In this document: piece by piece, positions 1 through 8,761 of the stretch | How positions within the stretch are numbered: position 1 is the first letter of the stretch | How the letters are laid out: each line of letters opens with the position of its first letter | DNA from: CAVRGQ01 sp963720785 | GTDB lineage: Bacteria > Actinomycetota > Acidimicrobiia > IMCC26256 > DASPTH01 | NCBI GenBank assembly: GCA_963720785.1 | Contig: CAVRGQ010000005.1 | Coordinates: 248,001-312,000 of the forward strand | Length of the DNA stretch: 64,000 bases | Direction: 5' to 3' | The notes under the pieces: generated by a model | What the model was told of the DNA's origin: nothing | The model's input: only the letters and a program-made list of their open reading frames with translations | The model's database searches: none | Made by a program: the position numbers and the translations under genes

Positions 1-114
1 CCCCGCATCGCGGCCCCGAAACGCGCGGGGCGTTCGGGGTGGCCGCGGCCCGTGTCGTGCAGGTCGGGGCCGGGGGGCGTGACGACGAGGACGCGGGCGG
101 CCATGGCTCCGGTC
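1..114 (-). CDS. Histone deacetylase / acetylpolyamine amidohydrolase family protein (5' end only)
   Basis: Only the first 38 codons are in the window and the gene runs off the left edge. An ATG at 114 opens a frame whose residues 15-26 read HDTGRGHPERPA. That is the characteristic N-terminal signature of the arginase/deacetylase fold family (histone deacetylases, acetoin-utilisation AcuC, acetylpolyamine amidohydrolases). These are zinc enzymes that remove acetyl groups from amines. The catalytic His/Asp zinc ligands lie beyond the edge, so activity cannot be judged. It follows the CPBP protease gene on the same strand after 41 bases and may end that operon. The family assignment rests on this single short motif. 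Confidence 0.75.
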
Positions 115-155
115 TACCGCACCGGCGGCCCGGCGCACCGCACCACGGGCGAGGA

Positions 156-1046
156 CTACGGCGCGGCAGGGTCGAGCGAGATCTCGCGCAGATCGATGAC
201 CCGGGGCACGCGGCGGCGCAGGCCGAGCCGACGGCCCGCCAACATCGCACCCAGCACCAGGCCCACGAGTGCGCCGGCGTCGACGAGCACGCGCAGGATG
301 CCGGGCAGCTCACCGGCGAAGAAGGCCAGCGCGGCGAGGTCGAGAGCGAGGTGCACGAGGAACCCGGGGAGGAGCGACCCGGTGCGCACCGTGGAGTACC
401 CGAGCAGCAGCGCCACGCTGAAGAACGACGCGATGTTCGCCGCGCCGGTCATCTGCTCGACGTGGCCGGGCAGCACCCCGAAGAGCACAGCCGACGCCAC
501 GATCGCACCGATCGCAGGGCCGTCGCCCCAGCGGGCGAGGTCGCGCCAGTCGTTGCCCGCGAGGCGGGCGAACAGCGCGCCGAACAGCAGCACCGCGGCG
601 AACCGGTACACGAGCTCCTCGGTGGCGATCGCCAGCACCACACCCTCCATGTCGGCGAAGGCGATCACCGAGCGGGGAAAGGCCAGCGCCCAGATCGTGA
701 CGATCGGCGCGCCGAGCATCAACACCTCGCGCCACGCCCGCAACGACGCGCGCGACCAACCGACGTTGCGGGCGCCGACCGCGAACACGAGCACGATCCC
801 GACGACGAGCCCCGGGGACACGAGGACCTGACCCAGGTACCAGGGCGGCACCGCGAGCCACGACGACAACATGTCGGCGACCACCGCGACCGCGGCGAGG
901 ACGAGCACGAGGGGAGTGACCGGCCACGACGGCCAGGCCGTCCACCGCCACGCCCATCCGCGCGCCAGCTCCCGATCGTCGGCGCGCTCGTCGGCGCTGC
1001 CGTCGACCTGGTGCTCCCGTGTCGGTTCCCCTGCCCGCAGCTCCAC
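156..1046 (-). CDS. CPBP family intramembrane metalloprotease (CAAX protease-like)
   Basis: This membrane protein of about 296 residues has several hydrophobic segments. It carries the CPBP/Abi motif EELVYR in the middle and a later helix ending in FLVHLALDLAA, which supplies the second conserved His and Asp. The family comprises membrane-embedded glutamate-type endopeptidases related to the prenyl-protein protease Rce1, and their bacterial substrates are mostly unknown. The open frame extends further upstream, but that stretch lies antisense to the end of the dienelactone hydrolase gene. The GTG at 1046 is the first start clear of that gene. It lies downstream of the dienelactone hydrolase on the same strand. 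Confidence 0.8.
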   Translation of the reverse strand: MELRAGEPTREHQVDGSADERADDRELARGWAWRWTAWPSWPVTPLVLVLAAVAVVADMLSSWLAVPPWYLGQVLVSPGLVVGIVLVFAVGARNVGWSRASLRAWREVLMLGAPIVTIWALAFPRSVIAFADMEGVVLAIATEELVYRFAAVLLFGALFARLAGNDWRDLARWGDGPAIGAIVASAVLFGVLPGHVEQMTGAANIASFFSVALLLGYSTVRTGSLLPGFLVHLALDLAALAFFAGELPGILRVLVDAGALVGLVLGAMLAGRRLGLRRRVPRVIDLREISLDPAAP

Positions 1047-1099
1047 GGTCGCAGTCTCGCCGACGCGGCACCAATCCGCACCTCGCGGAAGGCAAGGAT

Positions 1100-1824
1100 T
1101 CAGGAAAGGTTGCCGGCGAACCAGTCGAGCGCCCGGGCCCAGGCATCCTTCGCCGAGGCCTCGTGGTACGAGGGCCGGGCGTCGCAGTGGAATCCGTGCT
1201 CGGCGTCGGCGTACCGCACGATCTCCGTGGCCACCGGCGCGCCGGCGAGCGCCACCCGCAGCTCCTCGACCCCCTCGACGGGGATCGACTGGTCCAGGTC
1301 GCCGAAGAGCCCGAGCCACGGCGTCTGCAGCGTGGGCGACTCGTCGATCAGCGCCGGGAACGGCAGGAACCCGCTCGACGCGATGCCGCCTCCGTAGAAG
1401 CCGACGGCAGCGCCGAGCGCCCGGCGGGCGGCGACGAGGAAGGTGACGCGCCCACCCATGCAGAAGCCCACGATCCCGATGCGCTCCGGAGCGAACCCGA
1501 GCGACCCGAGGTGGGCGATCGTCGCGTCGACATCCGCGAGGAGGCCGTCGTCGCTGAGACCCTCGAACAGCGGCATGACCTGCGAGAAGTCGTCGTACGG
1601 CGCGGTGCCGCCACCGGCCCGGTGGAAGATCGCGGGCGCAACCGCCAGGTAGCCGGCCGCCGCGGCGCGGCGGGTGACGTCCTGGATGTGGTCGTTGACC
1701 CCGAACGCCTCCTGGATCACGATCACCGCGGCGCGGGGGTCACCCTGCGCCGAACCGTCGGGAGGGAGTGCTTCGTAGCACTCCATCGGCCCGTCGGCCG
1801 TGGTGAGCGTGACCCACCGCTCGG

Positions 1825-1828
<4 letters not shown>
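1100..1828 (-). CDS. Dienelactone hydrolase family protein
   Basis: This 242-residue alpha/beta hydrolase opens carboxylic lactones such as dienelactone in aromatic ring-cleavage pathways, or related esters. The nucleophile elbow is GFCMGGR with Cys at about residue 123 in place of the usual Ser, which is the hallmark of the family. The likely acid lies in GDLDQSIP (about 177-184) and the likely His in AEHGFH (about 209-214). The GTG start overlaps the stop of the [2Fe-2S] subunit gene in a GTGA arrangement, so it should be co-translated with coxS and coxM. Substrate is not known; the coupling suggests a catabolic function shared with the upstream oxidoreductase subunits. Confidence 0.88.
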
Positions 1829-2303
<475 letters not shown>

Positions 2304-2307
<4 letters not shown>

Positions 2308-3173
2308 GAACGTGCTGCTCCCAGGGCTCGGTCGAGGGCGCGCGCCACGAGGTGCGCACCCACGTGCAGGCGGTACTCGGCCGACGCGTGGACGTCGGCG
2401 GTGGGGTCGGTGTCGCCGACCGCGAGGCGGGCGATCTCCAACAGGTCGTCACCCGAGGGGTTCGTGCCGGTGAGCGCGGCCTCGGCCGAGCCGGCGCGCA
2501 CCGGGGTGGGCGCCATGCCGAGGAACGAGATCGCCGACCTGGTGACCGCACCGGACCCGTCGACCTGCACGCCGGCGACCACGCCGGCGAGGGCGAAGTC
2601 GCCACTGCGGCGGGCGAGCTCCTCGACCGCGAAGCCGGAGCTCCCCTCCCACACCGGGAAGTGGACGGCGGAGAGGATCTCGTCCTCACCGACCGACGTG
2701 GTCCAGGTGCCGAGGAAGAACTCGGAGGCGGGCACGCGGCGGGTGCCGCTCTGGGCCGCGATCTCCAGCTCGGCATCGAGCGCCAGCGCCACGGCGGGGA
2801 GCTCGGAGGCCGGGTCGGCGTGGGCGATCGAACCACCCACGGTGCCCCGGTTGCGGATCTGGAAGTGACCGATCAGCGGGATCGCCTGCGCCAGCAGCGG
2901 CACCGCCGCGCCGGCGGCGGCGTCGTGCTCGACCGTGGCCTGGCGCGTGCCGGCCTTCACGGTGAGCGTGCCGTTGTTGCGGACCACGCCCTTGAGCTCC
3001 TCGACCCCGTTGAGGTCGATGATGTGCTCGAAACGGGTGAGGCGCAGGGCGAGCATCGGTACCAGGCTCTGACCCCCGGCGAGCACCTTGGCCTCGTCGC
3101 CGTGCTCGGCGAGCAACGACGTGACGTCGGCAATGGTCTCGGGGGCGTGGTACTCGAACGGTGCGGGCTTCAT
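2304..3173 (-). CDS. coxM: FAD-binding middle subunit of a molybdenum hydroxylase (CoxM/CutM type)
   Basis: This 289-residue subunit of the vanillyl-alcohol-oxidase/PCMH flavin fold carries AGGQSLVPMLALRL near residue 33 and TVGGSIAHADPASELP near residue 112. These are the two FAD-pyrophosphate motifs of CoxM, CutM and XDH-B proteins. It would take electrons from the CoxS clusters. I chose the ATG at 3173 because GGAG lies six bases upstream; the longer open frame upstream is antisense to the NUDIX gene. It is the first gene of a coxM-coxS-dienelactone hydrolase unit. The molybdopterin large subunit is missing from both sides. Confidence 0.92.
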
Positions 3174-3254
3174 CGGCAACTCCAGGCGTGGGCCGGCAGG
3201 CCGGAAACCTAGCTCAGGACGAATCGGACCCGCACCCTGGGTCGAAACCCTCGG

Positions 3255-3260
3255 TAGGGT
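3255..3260 (+). promoter_or_regulatory. -10 box TAGGGT, leaderless promoter of the NUDIX gene
   Basis: TAGGGT fits TANNNT and ends six bases before the ATG at 3267, so transcription should begin at or next to the start codon. No Shine-Dalgarno sequence is present in between. This is inferred from spacing only. Confidence 0.5.
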
Positions 3261-3266
3261 GCGGCC

Positions 3267-3983
3267 ATGGAGAAGCTGCCCCTCGCCGACGAGACGGACC
3301 CCGCGATCCCGGCGGCGACGGTCGTGCTCGTGCGCGACGGTGCGGCGGGCCTCGAGACGCTGATGCTCAAGCGGGACTCCCGGCTCGCCTTCGCGGGCGG
3401 GGCCTGGGTGTTCCCCGGGGGCCGCATCGACGAGGAGGACTTCCCCGGCGGCGCCCGGCCCACCGACGGCGAACCCGGCCCCGAGACGATGCTGGAGGCG
3501 GCCCGCACGGCCGCGGTGCGTGAGGCGCTCGAGGAGGCCGGCCTCGCGGTCGACCGCGACTCGTTGGTGTGGTTCGCGCACTGGACCCCGGCCCACGCCT
3601 CGCCCCGACGCTTCGCGACGTGGTTCTTCCTTGCCCCGGCACCCGAGGGCACGGTCGTCATCGACGATGGCGAGATCCGCGAGCACGAGTGGATCCACCC
3701 CCGCGACGCGGTCGCCCGGCGCGACGCCGGCGAGGTGGAGCTGGTCCCGCCCACCTACGTGACCCTGCACGAGCTCGCCGACTACGACAGCGTCGCTGCT
3801 GCGATCGCAGGGTTCGACTCCGGCACGCCGCCGTTCTTCGTCACCCGCATCGCGCGGGTCGACGGGGGCCTCGTGTCGCTGTGGCAGGGCGACGCCGGGT
3901 ACGACACCCTCGACCCCGACGTACCCGGGCCCCGCAACCGGTTGCTCATGCTCGACACCGGCTGGGTGCTCGAACGATCCTGA
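3267..3983 (+). CDS. NUDIX hydrolase
   Basis: This 238-residue protein has a NUDIX box running from GGRIDEED to REALEEAGL, with a longer than usual insertion between the glycine pair and the REXXEE helix. Such proteins hydrolyse nucleoside diphosphates linked to another group. The length and insertion resemble the NUDT19/CoA-diphosphatase-like branch rather than MutT, so a CoA or ADP-ribose type substrate is possible but not shown. It starts at an ATG placed directly behind a -10 box and is divergent from coxM. It is followed after 27 bases by an alpha/beta hydrolase gene on the same strand. Confidence 0.85.
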   Translation: MEKLPLADETDPAIPAATVVLVRDGAAGLETLMLKRDSRLAFAGGAWVFPGGRIDEEDFPGGARPTDGEPGPETMLEAARTAAVREALEEAGLAVDRDSLVWFAHWTPAHASPRRFATWFFLAPAPEGTVVIDDGEIREHEWIHPRDAVARRDAGEVELVPPTYVTLHELADYDSVAAAIAGFDSGTPPFFVTRIARVDGGLVSLWQGDAGYDTLDPDVPGPRNRLLMLDTGWVLERS

Positions 3984-4010
3984 ACCTCGAAGAGGACGAC
4001 GAGGAACGAC

Positions 4011-4706
4011 ATGACCATGGTGTTGGTCCACGGCGGCGGGTGCACCAAGGAATGTTGGGATCCGCTGCTCCCCTTGCTCCGTTCCGAAGTCGTGGCGATC
4101 GACTTGCCCGGACGGGGCGACCGGCCCGGAGACCTCGGCCGCATCGGCATTGCCGACTTCGTCGACGCCGTGGTCGACGAGTTGGAGGCGAGAGATCTGC
4201 ACGATGTCGTTCTCGTCGGCCACTCACTCGCGGGGATGACGATCCCCCAGGTCGCCGGACGGACACCGGAGCGCGTGCGGGCGCTGGTGTTCGTCTCCTG
4301 CACGGTGCCCGCCGACGGACAGAACGTCTACGAGACCCTTGACGCAGAGATCCAGGCGATCGCGGACTCCAATCCTCCGGGTGTTGCACTCGCACCGATG
4401 ACGGCAGACGTCCAGCGGGCCGTGTTGCTCAACGACGTGGACGATCCCGCCCTCGTCGAGTGGACCATCGGACTCGCGGTCCCCGAGGCGCCGGCCACGG
4501 TCACGGACCGCATGGTGCTGACCACGATGCCGCCGGGGGTGCGCCGGGTCTGGGTGAAACTCACGCAGGACGTCATCGTCGCTCCGGAGAAGCAGGATCG
4601 CTTCGCCCGCAACGTCGGGGGTTGCGAAATGATCGAGCTCGACGCCGGGCACATGGCGATGGTGAGCCGACCCCGGGACCTGGCGGCCATCCTCGACGCC
4701 ATCTGA
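4011..4706 (+). CDS. Alpha/beta hydrolase (esterase-like)
   Basis: This compact 231-residue alpha/beta hydrolase begins directly with the first beta strand and oxyanion loop MVLVHGGG. The nucleophile elbow GHSLAG places Ser near residue 71, and the catalytic His lies in DAGHMAM near residue 217. The closest familiar pattern is the RsbQ/hydroxynitrile-lyase/salicylate esterase (MES-like) branch, in which short proteins hydrolyse small esters. GAGG six bases before the ATG gives a good ribosome site. It probably shares the NUDIX transcript. Confidence 0.85.
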   Translation: MTMVLVHGGGCTKECWDPLLPLLRSEVVAIDLPGRGDRPGDLGRIGIADFVDAVVDELEARDLHDVVLVGHSLAGMTIPQVAGRTPERVRALVFVSCTVPADGQNVYETLDAEIQAIADSNPPGVALAPMTADVQRAVLLNDVDDPALVEWTIGLAVPEAPATVTDRMVLTTMPPGVRRVWVKLTQDVIVAPEKQDRFARNVGGCEMIELDAGHMAMVSRPRDLAAILDAI

Positions 4707-4814
4707 TGCAATCGGGTCCCCGACCCGGTTCCCGCCCCATGGGGCCCTAACCTGCTCGCCGACACCGGCCACCGCGTGCGCCCGCCCCCACACGCACCGC
4801 ACGCGAGGTTCACC

Positions 4815-6131
4815 GTGCCCCGATCGGCTCCCCGCCCGACCGCTTCCCACCGAGCTCACCAGCGCGCCCGACCCCGCCGCACGGCGCCGCTCGCCGCGCT
4901 GTTCTCCTCCGCCGTGGTGATCGCGCTCGTCGCCGTCGCGTGTGGCGGAGGTGGTGGCTCCGACGGCGCCCGCGTCAGCCAGGCCACGGGCAGCACTGCG
5001 GCGGGCGCGACCACCACGACCGCGGCCACCACCACCACCGCCGGCAAGGCGAAGGTGAACACCATCCCGGGCATGCCCCCGGTCGTGAACCCGAACAACC
5101 TCTACAGCGAGGCCGGCGTCAACATGCTCAGCGACGCGGTCAAGGGCGACCTCGCCCGCACGTATGTGCCGAACCTGCAGTCGAACAGCGTGTCGGTGAT
5201 CGATCCGGCCACGATGAAGGTCGTCGACACCATCCCCGTGGGGATCAACCCGCAGCACGTCGTGCCGTCGTGGGACATGCGCACGCTCTGGGTCACCAAC
5301 AACGCCGAAGGCCGCACCGATGGCTCGGTGACGCCGATCGACGCGAAGACCGGCGTTGCGGGACAGCCCATCGAGGTCGACGACCCGTACAACATGTACT
5401 TCACCGCCGACGGCAAGTCCGCGATCGTCGTGGCCGAGGCCCGTAAGCGACTCGACTTCCGCGACCCGCACACCATGGCGCTCCAAGAGTCGCTCGACGT
5501 GCCGGACTGCGACGGCATCAACCACGCCGACTTCTCGATCGACGGCTCGTACGCGATCTTCACCTGCGAGTTCAGCGGCAAGCTCGCCAAGATCGACATG
5601 GTGAACAAGAAGGTGGTCGGCTACCTCACCCTGAGCGGGCAGGGCATGCCCCAGGACATCCGCACCATCGGCAACGGCTCCACCTTCTACGTGGCCGAGA
5701 TGATGCGCGGCGGCGTGTACACGATCGACGGTGACAACTTCAAGGAGACGGGCTTCATCCCGACGGGGACGGGCACGCACGGCATCTACCCGAGCCGCGA
5801 CGGCACGAAGCTCTACGTCGCGAACCGCGGCCAGGACCACGTGGGCGGCAACACCCCGAAGGGACCGGGCAGCGTGTCGGTCGTCGACGTGTCGAACAAC
5901 CAGGTGGTGGTCACCTGGCCGATCCAGGGCGGCGGCAGCCCCGACATGGGCAACGTGAGCGCCGACGGCAAGTTCCTCTGGCTCAGCGGCCGCTACGACG
6001 ACGTCGTGTACGTGATCGACACGAACACGGGGAACCAGATCCAGATCCCGGTGGGCAACGAGCCGCACGGCCTCGTCGTGTGGCCGACGCCCGGTCGCTA
6101 CTCGCTCGGCCACACCGGCAACACCCGGTAG
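4815..6131 (+). CDS. YncE-like beta-propeller lipoprotein
   Basis: This protein of about 438 residues has an Arg-rich N terminus, a hydrophobic signal segment and a lipobox-like VAVAC. A Thr/Ala-rich linker follows, then repeated strands such as NSVSVIDPATMKVVDTIPVG, which is the 40-residue repeat of YncE/YVTN seven-bladed propellers. It should be a membrane-anchored extracytoplasmic protein; YncE-like propellers often bind DNA or ligands or serve as docking surfaces, so the role is open. I chose GTG 4815 over the ATG at 4776 because GAGG lies six bases upstream of it. It ends convergent to the dehydrogenase gene. Confidence 0.8.
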   Translation: MPRSAPRPTASHRAHQRARPRRTAPLAALFSSAVVIALVAVACGGGGGSDGARVSQATGSTAAGATTTTAATTTTAGKAKVNTIPGMPPVVNPNNLYSEAGVNMLSDAVKGDLARTYVPNLQSNSVSVIDPATMKVVDTIPVGINPQHVVPSWDMRTLWVTNNAEGRTDGSVTPIDAKTGVAGQPIEVDDPYNMYFTADGKSAIVVAEARKRLDFRDPHTMALQESLDVPDCDGINHADFSIDGSYAIFTCEFSGKLAKIDMVNKKVVGYLTLSGQGMPQDIRTIGNGSTFYVAEMMRGGVYTIDGDNFKETGFIPTGTGTHGIYPSRDGTKLYVANRGQDHVGGNTPKGPGSVSVVDVSNNQVVVTWPIQGGGSPDMGNVSADGKFLWLSGRYDDVVYVIDTNTGNQIQIPVGNEPHGLVVWPTPGRYSLGHTGNTR

Positions 6132-6148
6132 CGCGACCCCTGCTCTCC

Positions 6149-6172
6149 GCCCGGCCACGAAGGTCGCCGGGC
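6149..6172. terminator. Bidirectional hairpin between convergent genes
   Basis: GCCCGGC at 6149-6155 pairs perfectly with GCCGGGC at 6166-6172 over a ten-base loop. It lies in the 57-base gap between two convergent genes. There is no U tract, so termination is inferred from position and stem only. Confidence 0.4.
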
Positions 6173-6188
6173 TCCGCGCCCATGCGGC

Positions 6189-7349
6189 TCAGCCCCGCAG
6201 GTGGGTGAGCGGGCGGCCGTTCGTCCAGGCCGCGGGATCGCCCGGGCGCCAGCGCCGGGCGACACCAGCCTCGTCGGCGCCCTCCTCCACGATGCGGCGG
6301 CACGCCATCGCGAGCGCGGCATCGGTGGGGGTGACGCCGTCGTGGCGCGCCCACTCGAGCACCCGCGCCGTGGTGTTGTCGATGCGCGCGGTCTCCGCGT
6401 GGGCGCGGTCGCGGTCGTAACCGGTGAACTCCTCCGCGATGTTCACGATGCCGCCCGCACTGGCGACGAAGTCGGGGACGACGAGGATGCCGCGCTGCGC
6501 AATGGCGAGGTCGGCGGCGCGATCGGCGAGTTGGTTGTTGGCGGCGCCCACCACCACGCGACACCGCAGCAACGGCGCGACCTCCTCGGTGAGCACGCCG
6601 CCGAGCGCGCACGGCGCCAGCACGTCGCACCACGTGGTGATCGCGTCGTCGGCGGCGACGACGGTGGCACCCGTCTCGGCCGCGACGCGCTCGGCGCGCG
6701 CGGCGTCGCGATCGGCGACCAGCACCTCGGCGCCCTCCTCCGCGAGCAGGCGCGCCAGGTGCGAGCCGACGTGGCCGCTGCCCTGGATCATCACGCGCCG
6801 CCCGCGCACCGTGGGCTTCCCGAGCTGCGCGTGCAACGCCGCTCGCATCGAGCAGAGCACGCCGAACGCGGTGAGCGGCGACGGGTCGCCCGAACCCCCG
6901 AGCGACTCGCTGACCCCCGTGACCCAGGGCGTGACCTCGGCCAACCCGTCCATGTCGGCCGTCGTCGCGCCGACATCCTCGGCCGCGAGGTAACGACCGC
7001 CGAGCCCGTCGATCGCCCGACCGAGCGCGTGGAGGAGCTCCGGTGGCCGCGGGCGGTCGGGGTCGTCCCAGAGCACAACGGCCTTGCCGCCACCCTGGTG
7101 CAACCCGGCCATCGCGGCCTTGAGCGTCATCGCCTCCGACAGCCGCAGTGCGTCGCGCAGCGCGGCTTCGTCGTCGTCGTAGTGCCAGAACCGCACCCCG
7201 CCGAGCGACGGGCCCAACGCGGTGGAGTGGATGGCGATGATCGCCCGCAGGCCGACGTCACCGTCGCCCACGAACAGCACCTGCTCGTGACCGCCTGCGG
7301 CGATGAGCCGCGTTGCCGTGTTCCCGCGCACCGTGGGCACGCGGTGCAC
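6189..7349 (-). CDS. Leucine/valine/phenylalanine-type amino acid dehydrogenase (ELFV family)
   Basis: This 386-residue protein would oxidatively deaminate a branched-chain or aromatic amino acid with NAD. The substrate domain has GGVRFWHYDDD and the catalytic lysine region MAGLHQGGGKAV. The Rossmann domain has MIQGSGHVGSHLARLL and a conserved AANNQLAD stretch typical of leucine and valine dehydrogenases rather than hexameric glutamate dehydrogenases. GTG 7349 follows the histidine-phosphatase stop codon by one base and a second GTG lies nine bases further in; either could be the start. The exact amino acid cannot be read from the sequence. Confidence 0.87.
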   Translation of the reverse strand: MHRVPTVRGNTATRLIAAGGHEQVLFVGDGDVGLRAIIAIHSTALGPSLGGVRFWHYDDDEAALRDALRLSEAMTLKAAMAGLHQGGGKAVVLWDDPDRPRPPELLHALGRAIDGLGGRYLAAEDVGATTADMDGLAEVTPWVTGVSESLGGSGDPSPLTAFGVLCSMRAALHAQLGKPTVRGRRVMIQGSGHVGSHLARLLAEEGAEVLVADRDAARAERVAAETGATVVAADDAITTWCDVLAPCALGGVLTEEVAPLLRCRVVVGAANNQLADRAADLAIAQRGILVVPDFVASAGGIVNIAEEFTGYDRDRAHAETARIDNTTARVLEWARHDGVTPTDAALAMACRRIVEEGADEAGVARRWRPGDPAAWTNGRPLTHLRG

Positions 7350-7350
7350 G

Positions 7351-7930
7351 CTAGGCGTTCCAGACGCGCACGACGCGCCGGTCGTGCTCGTACCCGAGCA
7401 CGCAGATCGTCGCGGTGTCGAGGCGCAGGAGGGCACCGTCGCACACGTCGAGCCCGACCCAGCGCACGCCGAGCACGCGGAGGAAGTGCCCGTGCGAGAA
7501 CAACGCGACGTCGCCCCCCACGGCGGCGGTGACTACGCGCCCGATGATCGCGTCGGCCCGCGCGCCGACCTGCGCCGACGTCTCGCCGCCGGGCGGATCG
7601 CCGGTGAAGATGGTCCACCCCGGGTTCGTCTCGCGGATCTGCGACGTGGTGAGGCCCTCGTAGTCGCCGTAGTTCCACTCACACAGGTCGTCGGTGACCA
7701 TCGCGTGCTCCGCGAGGCCGGCGAGCGCGCACGTCTCGCGCGCCGCGTCGCATCGGGCTGGTGAACACCGCGGCAAACGTGCGCCCCGCGAGCTTCACCG
7801 CCGCGGCGCGCGCTTCTTCCTCACCCACCGGGGTGAGCTCGACGTCGGAGTACGAGGTGTGCTGCCCCGACCTGCTCCATGCCGTCTCGCCGTGCCGCAC
7901 CAGTACGAGTTCGCCGGGGCCGTTCGTCAT
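7351..7930 (-). CDS. Histidine phosphatase family protein (one-base frameshift)
   Basis: The protein begins MTNGPGELVLVRHGETAW, the phosphohistidine motif of the phosphoglycerate-mutase/phosphatase superfamily. It continues with FTSPMR, CEWNYGDYEGL and the second catalytic His in FSHGHFLRVL. The first part and the remainder lie in different frames, joined near 7744, where GCGGCGCG replaces an expected GCGCGCG after FTSPMRR. Removing one base restores a normal 192-residue protein. All catalytic motifs are intact, so I think the break is a sequence error. It is divergent from the thiamine operon and followed after one base by the dehydrogenase gene. Substrate unknown. Confidence 0.82.
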
Positions 7931-7941
7931 GCCGGGGGTTG

Positions 7942-7947
7942 TAGCAT
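7942..7947 (+). promoter_or_regulatory. Possible -10 box TAGCAT of the thiamine operon
   Basis: TAGCAT fits TANNNT and would start transcription near 7954, just upstream of the riboswitch. No clear -35 was seen. Weak prediction. Confidence 0.3.
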
Positions 7948-7960
7948 GCGCAGCACAACT

Positions 7961-8058
7961 CCATATCTGGGGAGCTCGGGTCAGCCGGGCTGAGAGGGCG
8001 ACCGTGATGCGTCGCCGACCCCTCGAACCTGAACCGGGTAATGCCGGCGGAGGGAACC
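7961..8058 (+). promoter_or_regulatory. TPP riboswitch (THI element)
   Basis: The conserved aptamer blocks occur in order. These are GGGGAGC (7969-7975), CTGAGA (7990-7995), a stem formed by GGCGAC and GTCGCC (7997-8016), then GACCC, GAACCTG (8025-8031), GGGTAATGCC (8036-8045) and GGCGGAGGGAA (8046-8056). These match the P3, J2/4, P4/P5 and closing elements of the thiamine pyrophosphate aptamer. The final GGAGGGAA is only two bases from the ATG at 8059 of the thiamine pyrophosphokinase gene. The same bases could therefore act as the Shine-Dalgarno sequence, which suggests translational control by direct masking. No terminator-like U run follows. Confidence 0.92.
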
Positions 8059-8761
8059 ATGGGAACGACCGCTTCCGGCGGGTCGACCGCTTCATCGTGG
8101 GCTGTCGTCTTCGCGGGTGGTGATCCACCGCCACCCCACGCACTCGACCATCTCCCGGCCGACGCGCGCGTCGTCGCCGCCGACTCGGGACTCGTGCACG
8201 CGCTCGCCGCCGGGCTGCACGTCGACCTCCTCGTCGGCGACCTCGACTCCACACCACCGCGCATGGTGATCGAAGCCCTCGACGCCGGCACCGAGGTGCA
8301 GCGCCACCCGTCGTCGAAGGACGCCACCGACCTGGAACTCGCGCTCGACGCCGCCTGCACCCGGGGCATCACCGACGTGCTGGTGCTCGGCATCCACGGC
8401 GGACAGCGCCGACCACCTGCTGGCCAACGCGCTCCTGCTCGCGTCGCCGCGCTTCGCCTCGATGCGGGTACACGCCCACCTCGGCAACGCCGACGTGCTC
8501 GTCGTCCGGGGTGGCGACGCTCCCGCGCACCTCCCGGGCCCAGCGGGCCGGCTGTGCACACTGCTGCCGATCGGCGGCCCCGCGGAGGGTGTCGTCACGG
8601 AGGGCCTGCGCTGGCCACTTCACGACGAGACCCTCCCACCCGGCACCAGCCGCGGTGTCAGCAACGAGATCGACGAATTGCCCGCCACCGTCGCGCTCCG
8701 CGACGGCGTCCTGCTGGCGATTCTTCCCGACCCTTCCCCCTCCCCGTTCCAGGAGTCATGA
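8059..8761 (+). CDS. Thiamine pyrophosphokinase (one-base frameshift)
   Basis: The reading frame from ATG 8059 gives AVVFAGGDPPP, VAADSGLVHAL, LLVGDLDSTPP and HPSSKDATDLELAL, the motifs of thiamine diphosphokinases. The conserved GGSADHLLANALL follows only after skipping one base near 8403. The restored protein is about 233 residues and ends in an ATGA overlap with thiB. It converts imported thiamine to the cofactor thiamine pyrophosphate using ATP. Position directly behind the TPP riboswitch and ahead of a thiamine importer gives a complete salvage unit. The break looks like an inserted A, with all motifs kept on both sides. Confidence 0.85.

Noticed and set aside
3810..3822. GGTTCGACTCC, like the T-arm of a tRNA
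   Set aside because: It lies inside the NUDIX coding frame (GFDSG), and no acceptor stem, D arm or anticodon arm pairs around it.
4224..6158. A 644-codon open frame antisense to the beta-propeller lipoprotein
   Set aside because: The composition is Val/His/Asp/Arg-rich with no domain, while the plus strand has a signal peptide and propeller repeats.
7939..7967. TTGTAG-17-CATATC as the promoter of the thiamine operon
   Set aside because: The start site would fall near 7974, inside the conserved 5' block of the TPP aptamer; TAGCAT at 7942 fits better.
8041..8061. ATG at 8041 as start of thiamine pyrophosphokinase
   Set aside because: It is part of the conserved GGGTAATGCC block of the riboswitch; ATG 8059 follows the ribosome-site-like GGAGGG.
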